A stretch of DNA of 64,000 nucleotides from Embiotoca jacksoni. Lineage: Eukaryota; Chordata; Actinopteri; Embiotocidae. Every line of letters begins with the position of its first letter. Position 1 is the first letter of the stretch. Positions 38,976 through 52,300 of this stretch are shown one piece after another. Made by a program: the position numbers and the translations under genes. The DNA lies in NCBI GenBank assembly GCA_022577435.1, contig JAKOON010000020.1, forward strand, positions 11,437,324-11,501,323. Direction: 5' to 3'. The notes beneath the pieces are model-generated. The model worked only from the letters and a program-made list of their open reading frames with translations. It searched no databases and had not been told where the DNA came from.

Positions 38976-40050
38976 CATATATTCCTACAATTTGAGTGGT
39001 TGGTGGAAAGAAAACAACCATGAAGCAGTAACTCTACTTATAGTCATACTGCAGTATACACCATGCAATTATGCATGTCAGATTACTGAGCTTGAGGTGA
39101 AGGGACAGTCAGTGGTCTGAGGTCAACGTTTCAGCACCCTAACGTTTGTGTGTTACTTTATGTGAGTTTGTCACATGGAAAAGCCACTCTGCGTGTGGTT
39201 TGGTCACACCGAGCTGCCCACCTCACCTATGCTCCCTCAGCGAGGACACCCTTCATAGCTTCTATTGTTAGGGTCGAGGTTACAGTCGGGTTATTCAGGT
39301 CGGTTGCGAGGAGCCTCACGCCAGCTTGGGGCCTCCGGCAGGGTTTCTGGATTTATGATCTACTTTGTGGATAGCTGAGGATAATCCCAAATTATTACAG
39401 AAGCCAAAACTGCCTGAGTAAAATTTAGTAAATAACGATTTGGTACTTCTAGAGAGGATTCATAAGGCATTCACACAATAACAGAACACAAACTGTTGTA
39501 TTTTAAAACCCAGGCTGGATCTCACCGGGCTGCTCACGTCCCCTGTCTCTGTTTGGCCTTTTTTTTTTTTTTTTAACTAAAACAGTATATATATTGATAA
39601 TATGCTACTCCTATTTGCAAAACCCAACAGACCGGTAATGTTTTAACATGTGACACGGTGCTGAAATCTTAAAAAATACATGACTCCATTGATATCTTCT
39701 CTCAGCGGATATCTTACTTACGAGATTGAGCGAGCTAAGCAGTTTGTTGTTTCTATCTGCTGTATTTATTCAGTTTGAGAAACCATCTCTAGAAAGCAAT
39801 AAAACGGACTAGATCTCGTCTCTGTTGCTAGGGTCGTTACTAAGGGTCGGCCTACTTCCTGGAGTGGTAAACATTGCATAAATTGCATTCGCTTCCACTG
39901 ACGGGACTGATTGTTTTCCAGTTGTTAGCCATGCCATGGAAACGGACATCACGCTAACAAAACGTTTTATATTTTGAGAGCGAATGGCCCCACAATATGA
40001 ATACATTTTTTTTACATATTTTATTTAGTTGGTAAATTGTTGTACAATCC
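38976..40050. other. Non-coding DNA
   Basis: Two patches richer in CpG (39130-39340 and 39810-39960) look repeat-like. A T run is at 39560-39575. No gene recognised. Confidence 0.5.
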
Positions 40051-40172
40051 CAATATTACCTTTGAGGGTATTCTTTAACGTAATGATTGGCACTTCAGTA
40101 GGCACATCGGTTCTGACCGCATCACTGAAGTGCCAGGGATGACATTAAAGCACACCCTCGAGTGTAATATTG
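40051..40172. repeat. 122-bp imperfect palindrome
   Basis: Arms of 49 bases, 40051-40099 and 40124-40172, pair without gaps at roughly three quarters of positions. Outer CAATATTAC/GTAATATTG and inner TGGCACTTCAGT/ACTGAAGTGCCA pair perfectly. The 24-base centre can itself fold (CGGT..ACCG). It is either a small foldback MITE or an RNA hairpin locus. Confidence 0.8.
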
Positions 40173-40342
40173 CTTAAATCCACCAGCCTTTGCTTATGTG
40201 TGCCGACAGGAGAAGTTCCAGTTGTTGATAAATACATCAACACGTACAGCATCATTCTTGTATAAACTGGTTTGAAATTTAATATACTGCTGGTCATGTT
40301 CAGGGTCACAGGAATCAAACCCAAAGTTTATTCCAGCACGCC

Positions 40343-40345
<3 letters not shown>

Positions 40346-40375
<30 letters not shown>
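40346..40375. repeat. Poly(A) run, 30 bases
   Basis: Uninterrupted A homopolymer after CCAGCACGCCATT. It could be a retroposon tail, but no SINE body with tRNA-type promoter boxes was recognised upstream. Confidence 0.9.
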
Positions 40376-40376
<1 letters not shown>

Positions 40377-43300
40377 ACTTGTTCACAGTTCAGAACTCTC
40401 ACAGCTTGAGGAAAACCACAAATATCTCTGGTCTGACACGGGCACTAAATAACACTCCTAACTGTAAAGTTAACAATAAAGCACTCGTAATAATTAACTG
40501 TAAACAAAAAGACAATTACAGCTCTATAAGACCAACTTCGTACAAAAAAATAAAGAATGCATACATAACCTGAACCGCCCAGAGCATTTAGTACATTTTA
40601 ATTTTCAGGGAGCTTTTCAGTGAGGAATTATACTTTAATGATATAATTAATCAGGTCATAATAATTAGTTTTTAATCTCTGTACGACATTGTTTTTGCAC
40701 ATAAGCGCTGCTGATTGATGTAGAATCTTGAACTCGGTGTACAACTGAACATCTTTTGTGAATTTCTGTATTATTCTGACATGATAAGATATGTTTTATG
40801 AGCTCACAGCTCTTCGAATGATCAGTGTCTGCTCATTCTCAGTAGGAATTCGACCTCTGTGCTACAGACAAGGATGAAGCTCTTGCAGCCTTTAGCATTG
40901 AGAATCTCACTTTATTCAGCTGACCTCAGTCAAAACATCTGTTTATACAAGAAGCTGCAAATACTGCTGCTCCTTAAAATCATAGTAATAACGTAATGGA
41001 ACACATTTTATTTCATAATGCTGTAACAAGCTAAAACGTGTCGTTGTTCTGATCATAATCTCATCGATGATACTAATGTTTCGACTGTGCTCTTCTGAGC
41101 TTCTTAAGATTCGACTCTTAAAATAGATTTGAACAAAACATTTCACAACTACTCAGGTGCAGAGCAACAAGATTTCTTAATAATTTCAGTGAACATAGCA
41201 ACAAGCAGATTTGGTGAGACTGAAATTACTGTGCAAGATGACGTGAGCTCGGCAGAAGTCAAACAGCAGGCGTTATTTCGGCTTTTAAACCCTCTGGAGC
41301 TGCTCTGACATGGTGAGGCCACGTGATAATGTCAGCGATAACTCCAGTGACATAACCAGTCTCACTCTTCTCCCTGCATATGTCCTGTGTTTTTGTGTAC
41401 CTTAGATTCAAAGTGGAGGCAGTTTGTGTGATCACGTGGGCTCGGGAAAAAGCAGTCCAGTTTATGACTCTTCGAAATTACCTGATCAATCATTCAATAA
41501 TGCTCTTCCTCACCTGAGACTAAACCAGCTCCCTTTGCTAATAAGAAATCTGGATCAGCTAAGAAGTGACAGTTATGACAGTGCTCTTGCTAAGTGTTGT
41601 TCCCCTGTGCTTCATTTGTATAGAAATTTGCAAATCCTCTGAGTCCAGACCAAGATTATCTGCTTATTACCAGAAATCATGTGGTTAGCACATTCTGTTG
41701 TTGCCTTAATAAGCATAAAAGTGAGTGAACAGTCAGTGAGTAATTCATTTTTTCATTTCTATATTGGGATCAAATGTGTCCTCTGTTTGCAATCCGGAGA
41801 GTTGCAGGAGAACTTTTAATGTGCTGACATATGTTTACTTATCCTCAAACTGTCAACATCCAGAGCACAACTGACTGTGAACCGAACAAATACTGGATGC
41901 TGGCTCTTTGCAGGCTGCCAGGCATATTTTAATATTTGGTAAACACTGTCCTCTAGTGCTCACATACTAACACTCACACTTGCATACCACAGTTTGATGT
42001 TCCCTGTTGGCAATAACACAAATCTGAACTTTTAGTGTTTTTAAAAACACTGCTGAAGATTTTTTTTTTTAGAAACAAATTCAACATTAATTCTTCTTGA
42101 CATACATTACTTCCCCCAATCATTTTCTATCCAAAGGTGTCACCTGGATATTATAACAAAAGCACCACTGACTTTTTGTGCCTGCATCAATCACTCCATA
42201 TTGTGCAAAAAGCATAGCCACAATTGGATAAAAATGTCTGTGGCCGCGGTTTTATTGTCAGCTCCCCTCAGATGGCTTTTAGTCGGGCTGGTATAGTCTG
42301 TCTAATGAGGCAAGCTTCAATTACAGAGCGAGCGGCAGTAAAAAGGAGGAGATGGCCAATCCTTCCTCCTCCAAATGACCCGATCAGTCTTTCACTGATG
42401 TTTTTAAACCAGCTGATGTCACTTATTGAAGTCATGTCAATACCAGGTCAGGGTGTCCTGATCTCCTGGACAACAGGAGGTGATGTGGATCTTGAGGGAG
42501 GCACGGCAGAGTTGGAATCAGCTCGACAAGCGACACTTGAAAGCCAGCAGGATATTAGAGATGTAAATGGTACATAATTGTGCTCATCCTGTTCAGCGTT
42601 TGAGGCCGATGTCTTTTCTCTGCAATTCAGCACCATCTGGCTAAATTGGTGTCTGCAGGAGAAGCGGAGCCAGGAGTAGTTTGGACAACCAGTCTTTGGT
42701 TAGGATGCAATCGTTACGTTTGGCTTGTGACATGTTCAATTTTTTTACCGCTCAAGGTTGGGAATTTGGCTGAGTCCAGTTCAGTAGTGTCAACTGATTA
42801 TAAAAAGGGTTACAAAAACATGTTAATAATAATAAGTCTAGCCATCCGAATTTTTGTTTTTATCAAAGGGCACAGAATGCTTAATGTGACCGGGGCAGTG
42901 AACTTTAAGGGCATCATGGGCTCATTGTGTACACATATCTGCAAACAGTCCTGTCAACCAAACAAACAGACCAGGTCATTTAGACCTTGTAAACATTCAG
43001 CAGATACCCTCCAAAATTTGCATTTATAATCCAGTTTACTGACACTCAACATTCAGTATTGTGACAGTCAAATAGGATATTTAGATTATAACAGGACCTG
43101 CAAAAAATACTGCTTAATTGCCAAACTGGCTGGTAGAGAAGACAAACCTGCCAGCCATTTTCATTGTATTTAGGGCAGTTTTCACTTCTTATTTTATATA
43201 TTATGATGACAATTACATTTGGCAAATATGCGATGTAAATTGCTTCTTTTTTAAACAAAACTAAAGAGTGCTGCAAAGTTAGCATCAGATATAGTTGACA

Positions 43301-44178
43301 CTCTTAATTTAACTTCATTAAAAATTGAAGATTTTATGACGACTTTTCTGGGGATTTAATCACTACTGCTCATCATTGTCTAACTTTACACTCTTGTGAA
43401 ATACCTGTAAGTAAACTCAGATTATACTTTAACCAGTGTAATATCAGCAATTTTGTTACACTGTGAATATTTAGGAATAATCATTTACTAGAATCCAAAT
43501 ACTATTACAACATAACATGTATTAATAATACTAATAGTAGTGGTACTACATTAAATGTAATAGTAAACTAAAAGAAAAGAACATGTTGCTTTGCAGTTTA
43601 ATCGTGGAATACACATATTTAACACAATCCCTGATGCAGAAAACATCTAATGTATTGGAAGCAGAATCAGGACAACTATTTAGAGACAGGTTTTGGTAAA
43701 GCCAGTATAATGAAGATGTTCATAGGCCTGAATTTACACAGGATTTCTTCACACAGTGCTGTTTAAATATTAACACGCTTTCAAATGAATAAATCAGGAC
43801 CTTTACAGGTTATTTCAAAACTGGCGACATCTGACGGATTACTGATACATCTTTTATAATGCTCACTTTCATCACAGCCGTGAGATTTTGGTTGCAGTGT
43901 TATCACTGTGAAAAGAGGCATCTGGCTCCCATCTGGGCTTTGCTGTCTTTCTGCAACACAAAACATATCTTAAAAAGCAAGAAAAAAATGGCACAGCGCC
44001 GTGCTTGTTCTTTGCTCATCTGCTTTGCAAAGGATTCTGTCAAAAACAATTGATTGGCAGTCAAACACACACATGTAATTACATCAAAAAGACACAGAAG
44101 ATTACTGCAGATCTTAATCAAACTAGTTTACTGGGCTTACATTTTTTTATGCTTGTCCAAACACTTCGAGGGTTGTGC
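40376..44178. other. Non-coding DNA downstream of vtgC
   Basis: Contains the presumed vtgC 3' end (44178 downward). A plus-strand open frame of 117 codons at 42224-42577 lies in sequence of balanced composition, but I recognise no domain and see no convincing exon boundaries. No vitellogenin beta-prime or vWF-D exon is visible on the minus strand. Confidence 0.55.
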
Positions 44179-46303
44179 TTATGTTGTTGTGTTGAAACTC
44201 CTGAAAACAGCTTGGAGTGGGAGTGGAAAACCCTGGCGGTACACCATATACTAAAACCAACAGAAGAAAAGACACATCAATGTAAATGATTAGCTATAAG
44301 CAATGCAAGGATTTGGTTTTACAAAAAAAGAAAAAAAAAAAAAGAAAACATAGGTCGTAAATATTTCCTTTGGCACCTCTAGGAGTTTAATCTTCACATC
44401 AAAGCTGTCTGCTGAGGCAGCAACAAATGATGCAGAAACCTCCTGCTTGGTATTGTTCTTTTGTTCCTGGTAGAAGCCAAGAAGGAAAGCCATGCCTGGG
44501 ATGTAGCTTTCAATTCTGGAAAAGGTAAAATCTCCTTAACAACATAAATCTAGTATGTATCGCAAACACTGAAAAGTTTGGTGAAAAGTGAATTGCTTGA
44601 AACAGTGGAAGGAAGTCAAAATGTGTCTTCCTTGTTCTGTTTCAGCTTATCCTTCTCATTCCAGTTTTGCTACACTGAACAAGTTCCCACTCACCTTCTG
44701 CCCAACTCTTTTATTCTTTCCGAGACCCTGGTCCAGTGTACTTTGGTGCTTAGTGTTAACTTGGCTCCAGGTAGATGGGAAGTTCCAGCAGCTTCCATTG
44801 ACATATCATAGGACTGACATTCAGCTCCCCATCTCATGTGTGCCTTTAACAAACACAAGAAATCGATGTTGAAGTGAAACTGGACAAACAAATGACATGG
44901 TTTTAAAGCTTTCTTTTTAAAATGTAAAAAATACAAAAGCCAGTATGCAGGAACTTGATGATTGTTTTTAAAGATTAGGTTAGCATCTTCTACATATATA
45001 CTATCCACAATTCCGACCAAAGACCAAAGCTGACAATGAATGTATTCTAAAAACAAGTCATCTCTATTTATCCACAGCTCTTATATTCATACTTGAAAGC
45101 AATATTTTTGCACAAAATCAATTAAAATATATTGCAATAGCACTGCATGATTTACATCTTCATGAGAATGAAAATGGCCTGTATATTTTATTCTTCTCAA
45201 CTTGCAAAAGTAGCAGTATTTGACTATTACCAGACTAATAAACACAATCTTACCCAAATATATGGGCTAGTAGGGATGTACTAAACTGGCATATTGGACC
45301 TTCGTTGTCACAGTATCAACAACAAACACATGCTTCACACTGTGACACGGTCCAGATTTGGTTAGGTTTGGGAAAAGATCATGGTTTTTGCTAAAATAAG
45401 TATGTTATGTAAGCTACATTGCATATATCACATAAGGTCAATAAGTTCACTGACATACGCAACTAGAAATAACTCGACTTTTGTTTTCACACAAAGCATA
45501 AATAGTGGTCTCCAAAACTTTGAAAAATCCAACCACCCCTGATTGATCTGTGTCTTTACACTGACTTTATTCTGAATTTCTGTTACCTGACTTCCTGCTC
45601 TGCTCCTGCTGCCTCCTATGGCCACTAGAAATCGGCAACTAGAACCCTCTAGCCTACTGGAGTACTACTAGAACCCTCTAGCCTACTGGAGTACTACTAG
45701 AACCCTCTAGCCTACTGGAGTACTACTAGAAAACCTCTAGCCTACTCTTAGTATAGAAGCCTACTATTTGAGCACTAGAGTACTTAATGTACAAACTGTG
45801 CATTAGTGTACATTAAATGTAGAAAAAATTATATCACTGGCAATTTTCAATGTCATTAAGGCATATGTCCCCAGTGAACTAGTACAGCTCTGTTTATAGT
45901 TTTGAACAACAATAGACGGCAAACATGTTAAATTTCAGTTACTCAGATAATATTTGCTGCCAGGATAACATTGTTGCTGGTTTTAGGGAGGACATTGATA
46001 ATAATAAAAATATCAAATAGCATCAGTGTCCTTCTATAAATTTCTGTCAGCGTATACAACCACATACATACAAATAACGTATCTACATACATCTACTTTT
46101 TCCCAAGTATTTGCATTCAAAGTGGTGTCGACACACATCTTCCAGTTGGTGTCTTCTCCAACTTGGGACACAATCAGTTCGGCCCGATGAATGTTTGCCT
46201 CAGGCGTGTAGTACATGGCTGCATCGTAACCCTCGGGCACCTGCTTGCCACTCATGGCAAACGCTTTGATATCGAACACAGGTTGAGGTGCTGATTCCCA
46301 CCC
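44179..46303 (-). other. vtgc: vtgC lipovitellin light chain exons and truncated C-terminus
   Basis: Exons 24-27 (46303-46097, 44843-44695, 44515-44377, 44250-44179) encode the light chain from GWESAPQPVFDIKAF to the end. The last exon reads YMVYRQGFPLPL, matching the family's TVYRQALPLPF-like segment. It then runs only about a dozen residues to TAA at 44181-44179, ending in NTTT. No von Willebrand D cysteine framework is visible downstream on this strand. The beta-prime component and C-terminal coding region found in full-length vitellogenins are therefore missing, as is known for VtgC. A CATAAA hexamer on the minus strand (about 44151-44146) is a weak candidate poly(A) signal. Confidence 0.88.
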
Positions 46304-49300
46304 CTAAGGAATGAGTTAGAAAACAGGCCATTAGACTTTGATCTGTGTAGAGTATTGATTATTGTATATCAGGAGTGAAGTTATAACAACACTCAAGTGA
46401 ATGTGCATCGGTGTGACTGTGGGTGAGATTTAAAGGATGGATAAGGTAGTGAGGCTGGGGACTGAGAGTCAACCTAGAAAACTGGGGGAACAAGGTATTC
46501 TTAAAACAATATTCAGTGTGTATGTCAGATGACCCCCCTTACCTTGAACTTTAATTCTCACAAATAGCTGCAGTCTTAACATGGATAACTTTTCTTCATG
46601 ATTGTGGAAGGATCATGAATTGTAAGCACAATTAAATAACATTGTTCATGATGAGCTTTCTCAATGCAAACAGCTTATTTCATAAAATCAAATACATTTG
46701 GGTCAGTCTCTGTTGAGCTTGTTCAACATACTTCCTGTTGAGATCCTCTTTCACTGGAGCCTAAATCTGAGGACGGGTTTAGTTGCTGGGTTGCTTCCTG
46801 TAAACACAAATTAGGAACAGGAAATTTTGAATGGAACAAACAGCAGAACAGGTGCAGCGATAATAATATTGCAAGAGTAGCCAAATACCTTGGACAGCTT
46901 CCTCAGAGTCTTAAGCAGTTGGAACACACTTGTTGGATGTCCATTGGGTCCAGTAGAAAACTCAAAGTGGATTTTGTCCACAGGGTTGATTGCTTGGCCT
47001 AATAAAAGTGAACAGGCTACATTAGCAAAGACATTTAAGCAATAATTGTGGAAGGGTTGGCACGAATAAATGAACACCTGGACAATTTTAATGTAATCTG
47101 ACACATTGGACTCGTATGTTTTTGTAGAGACTCTCATACATATGTTTATCCATCTCTACATTAGACAATAATGATAACAATTTATGTTTTGCCTGGTACT
47201 TGAAAAAAATATTTTGATAAAATGAAAGAGAAATCCCTGAAACTCCTGAAAATCCAGTTTTCTTTCATTTCTAAAAGTTCAGCCGCACTAACCAAACGTG
47301 AGGAAAAGTGAAACATGCTTGAAACTTTACAAGGAAGATAAGTAAAACATTTGTTGGTGGCCTGGTATAAAGTTACTATTTAACGAAGGATTATTTAAAG
47401 GAATGAACTCAGAAGCCTGACTTTGATGTTCAAACCAAAAATGCCACAACTGCAGCCATGAGCGAAGGACTGTTATTTCCTCAGCAGATTTTCCTGAAGT
47501 AGCAGGAGTGGACTTGTCAGTAGGTCTAAGCTCCCTGATAAAATACTGTAATAGCTAAAGGCAGCAGTGACTGTGTTTGAAAAGTGGGCAGTAAAGTATA
47601 ATTTTAACTGACACATTTCCCTGAGCGGTGTGTCTCATGAGAGTTAAACTGCGTTACTCGAGCCGTCCTTCAGAGTTTCTGAATGTTACATCATATGTAT
47701 GTTTGTGATTGTACAATTGCTGTATAGTATAATTTGTTGGACTTGTTGAGAATACCTGGAACCATTTTCAAAGCCATGTAGGTGTATCCTAGGAAGTAGT
47801 ACAGAGGGTATTCCTCGTGGAAATACTGTCTCCTTAGCTCGGCTTCCACACAGATACCCACTCCGTAAATACTACTCTCATGACACAGTTTGGTTTTTGG
47901 ATGCCAGATGTTCTGTACCGAGATCTGCTTGAGGGCAAAAATCAAAAGGTCATGAATCTACTTTAAGGCATATAAATCTTCATTAGTGGACAGTTAACAG
48001 TCATCTAAAAAAGTGTTGACCGTACCTCTTGTGACTCTGTGTTGGTGGAGGCAACAACGATGGGAATTATTGGTGTTATTAAGGCCGAATTTGGCTCTTC
48101 AATGTTCCTGGAGACTGCGTACACATCAGATCTGTTCATTGGACAGGAACATTTTTATTTAGTTATTTTACATATTAGTAAAATTGTGGAGTGCGTAAAT
48201 AAAACTTACCTAAATAACAAAAACTGAACATGCCAAGTTTTTAAATCATTGTAACTCTCCAGATTTGATTTGGATTCTTGGTGTCCTGATTAAAGTCAGA
48301 TTTGACTGTCAACTCGACAGGCTTTTATTCCAGTGCCACATGAGAAACTCCTCCTTCATGTTTTTAGCCCACTGAGTTGCAATATGAAGCATTAATGGCA
48401 GTGAAGCCAGCTGGTGTTGATGAAGGTCAGAGTCTAAGTGAACATACAGTGCTGAAGTTTGGTGCTCTACTCTGCAGAAAAGAACCATAATATCATGACC
48501 GAAGTAAAAATAAATAGATTAGAATAGATAGAATTGTGAATTCCTTTTGACGTTTAGAAGTAAGTACTAGTGATTCAGTTCACCCTTAAAACACACCTGA
48601 TTGAAAAGAGTTCAATCTCTTTCTTGCACGGGGGGAAGTCGAGTTCAAATTTTTTCTTTGCAGCATTCATCTTGGCAACAACCTTCCACGGGATAGAAAT
48701 TTGAATTTTGCTCTTAAACTCAGAACCACTCTGTAACAGCTCTGTGTTGATCCCATAGAAAACCCAGAAATCCTTTGTGAAACTAAAAAACAAAGAAGAA
48801 TTCATCTCAGTGTAAAATAAGTTTTCAATAGAAATTTGACACAGATGAGACATGCACAACCAAAACACAACAGGTTGAACATTTAATATAGTTACCCAAT
48901 AAAACCATCACTTTCCAGTGTCACTTCAGAAATCAGGAGCTGTTCAAGATGGTCAGTAATTGGTGGATTTATTTTCGCTTTAGCTACACACACAAAAAAA
49001 ATAGGTTATATGTCTCTTCAGTTGTTTTTAAAAGCGGATTTGATTTGTGAGCTGAGCAGATACTGCTGTGTTTGACTCCTTACCATTAACAGTGATCGCA
49101 TTAAGTACATGATAATATTTGCTGATCTCCAGAGGGAAACCCAGGGTGGTGGCTTGGAGGTAACGAGCCTCGATGACCAGGAATGGCTTGGTCCAGTGCC
49201 ATGAAAATCCAGATTCCGCCGTTAAATTCTCAATCGCAGTCCACACAAAACTTTTCTTCCCTGCAGATGAGCTGGTGGCCTATAACATCACGGCACAGCA

Positions 49301-52300
49301 GCATTTTTGTTGACTTCACTGGCTTTGAAATAAATACATCATTGTTATATTGGTAGTATATTTGTTTAATTATTCTCTCACTGTGACGATAGTCCGAATG
49401 AGCTCTTTGTTGATGTCAGCTAAGAACCACTCTTGTCCAGAAGCGCGTAAATAGGCAGTAATGACTGGTTTATCTTCTGGCAGAAGTTCCCAATTTTGAA
49501 GCTGAAAATTACACAATATAAATGTGACCCTCACAAACAGTCTCAAGTATCACAGTACATTTTAAACTGTTGCCTTGAAGTCTCAGGTGTAATACTCACC
49601 ACATTCCAAATAGCCTCAAAGTCGGTATAACTGAGATCTCCTTTCAAAGCAGGGATATTGGCGCGAAACAGCTCCTTAATTCCTTCACCGCGGATACCCA
49701 ACTGTGGCATGGAAAGGAAAGAACAGGATTATTCACAACTGGGAAGACATGTTTAACCCCAGTGGAAGTTTCAGTGGTACTGTATTACACTGTACCTCCA
49801 AGAGCTGCAGAATTCTGGCAGCGAAATAAAACTTTCCCTTCATCATGATCTCAGTGGGAAAGATGTTGGTTGTACTTCTTAGCATGAAGACTTCTGTGGC
49901 TGTGCCAATCAGATATTCATCTGTATTGGGCAAATCATAAATTGTCATATAATTATTATTTTTTTTAAATCATGTAAACTGCTGTAGTTTAGGTCACCGC
50001 TGTATTTTAACACACCATTAAACCAGTCCATGCGCATGGCTTTGCTGTTGTAATATCTGAGACGACCAAATTTATGGCCGAGGATTTTCACAGCCACATT
50101 GCACGTCGTCGAGCTGTTTTAGAGATCACAAAGACAATTAGGTATCATGTAACGTAAACAATAAAACACAGTCGTTGTTATACTCACAGGAACTGATTGT
50201 CTGGAGTCCTGGACATGGCAATACTTTTAAAGTAATGGTATGCAAAGCTAATAACATTGAGGTCATTTTCTTCCAGTAGATGTTCTGTCACGATGGACAC
50301 AAGAGAAACGGATGGATTGGTGTCCAACAGGATCATGATGGCCAACATGCGTAGCTCAGCGGGAAGGTCCTTTTGCAGGAACACACTCATGGTGGTTTCT
50401 TGCACCTAAAAACAGAAGCATTATAAAGATTAGGAGTTTAGAAAAGCAGTGCCCAAGCTCACAGATTTACCACCTACTGCTATGAGAATTTATGTTCTGT
50501 TATGACACAGTTAATACGGACTATGACCTTTGGAAGGCCGATTACTGTAAATATTGCAAATATAAATGATTTAATTTGCCTCCACAAGATGATAATATGA
50601 CAAAAGCATGAATCAGATTTTCACATGATTGTTGAAAATTATGGTTACATTCCAGGATGTAGAGAATGAAATATGATTTTCAGGATTTTAACAGTTCACA
50701 GCTTTGTGTAAATGCACCGACACTCTGAACTCAAATTTTTAAAATAACGGAAATTGACTATGTAAGACAGGCCATGTGTCTTCCATGGACATGTTTTAGA
50801 TAACAACCGAACAGAGCTGTGTTAACCGAGAACCTATCAAGTCTTGAAATTCCCCTGCATGTCATTTATTGTCTTTACACTGTGAGGATCTCTGGTAGCT
50901 ATGAGTCTCATAGACTGCACAGCGGCACTCAGCACACGAGGTGGCAGATCCACAGGGTTGGCAGCAACTCCGGGGAGGAAGCTCATGATGGTTTTAATGC
51001 TGCCTGGATGACCTGCGTTCCCCAGGGCTTTCAGAGCAATGACCATGTCTGCTTCATTGCGATTCTTCAGAGCCTCCTTGGCCATGTCCAGCAGTGGCTA
51101 GTGCAAATGTTAAAAACACATATGTGGCCTTGTGTTAAAAATTCTACATCTTAATTTCACACACAGGGAATTTGTTACTTTTACTGAGCAATTCGGAGTG
51201 GCTGTCTCAAGTATCTATCAAAGGAAATTGATTTATTTTGGCAGTCTTATTACCTGAACAGAAGTTACTGGACAAGGTGTATAATATGCACAGTGCTTAT
51301 ACACCAGAGAGCCATAGGTAAGTACCACAGTATTCCACACATAGATGTTGGATTTACTGAATGGCATGTGCAGGAACATCTGCAAAAGAAAGACAGAGAA
51401 CATTTGACATGATCTGCAGAGAAGCTTTCTTAGAAGAAGGTTTGCATTGTATAATTTTTCAGTATGCAAACAATTTTGCCATCTTTAGGGCTAACTCACC
51501 TTAACCATCTCAAGCAGCTCAGGAGTAGCCTGAAGATGGTCAACAGACACCACAAGGGTCTGCACAGCTTCATTCGCAGACACATCTCCAGCCTGAAACC
51601 TTTTTTGTAGGAATTTTATGATTTTGCCGTCAGCGATCTCAGTAATCATGTCCAAAAACCAACGTCTAATGAAGTGAAAAGGAGAGAAAATAGACAATAC
51701 TTAAGATAAGGATTATTCTTTAAATAAACTACAGGAGAAAAAAAATAAAAGCTAATGGTGTAAAAGACATGAGATGTTACATTTAATTGCACCCATCCAA
51801 TATAATATATGACCTTATAATTTCAATGGCCACAGAAAGCAGCTTCTGTCATCATGCCTTACATGATAAAAAATGATTCATCAATGGTAATATTCCAGAC
51901 TAAATCCTTCCAAAACTAAGTGGAAGGATCCTTTTCAATTACCTAATCAGCTGAAGTGGATCAGTATCCGATTTTAGAGATGGCCTTGGACCATTTTGTT
52001 CATCATCTCATGATACTATAATGAAAAGCTTGGTTAAAGATTATTTTTGAAGGATTTTCACTTTGAGCCTGAAGTGAAAAGTTCTCAGCTGGTACAAAGA
52101 TATCACACAAATTACCTTGTAACTTCATAATTAATAACTTGTGTGTGCAATTAATTTAGTAAAAGTCTTAGTTAAGGTTAGTGGAAGACCACATGTTTGA
52201 GACAGCCTTTGCACACCCAGCCACCATCCCAACATCCACACTGTGACTTCACTTTGAACTGAAAATTGCTCAATAAGACACTAAATGTGTATACCTGACT

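Noticed and set aside
44290..44376. Extension of vtgC exon 26 with a poly-Phe tail as the true C-terminus
   Set aside because: The exon at 44250-44179 begins in the right phase and restores the family segment MVYRQGFPLPL, so the extension is read as intron.
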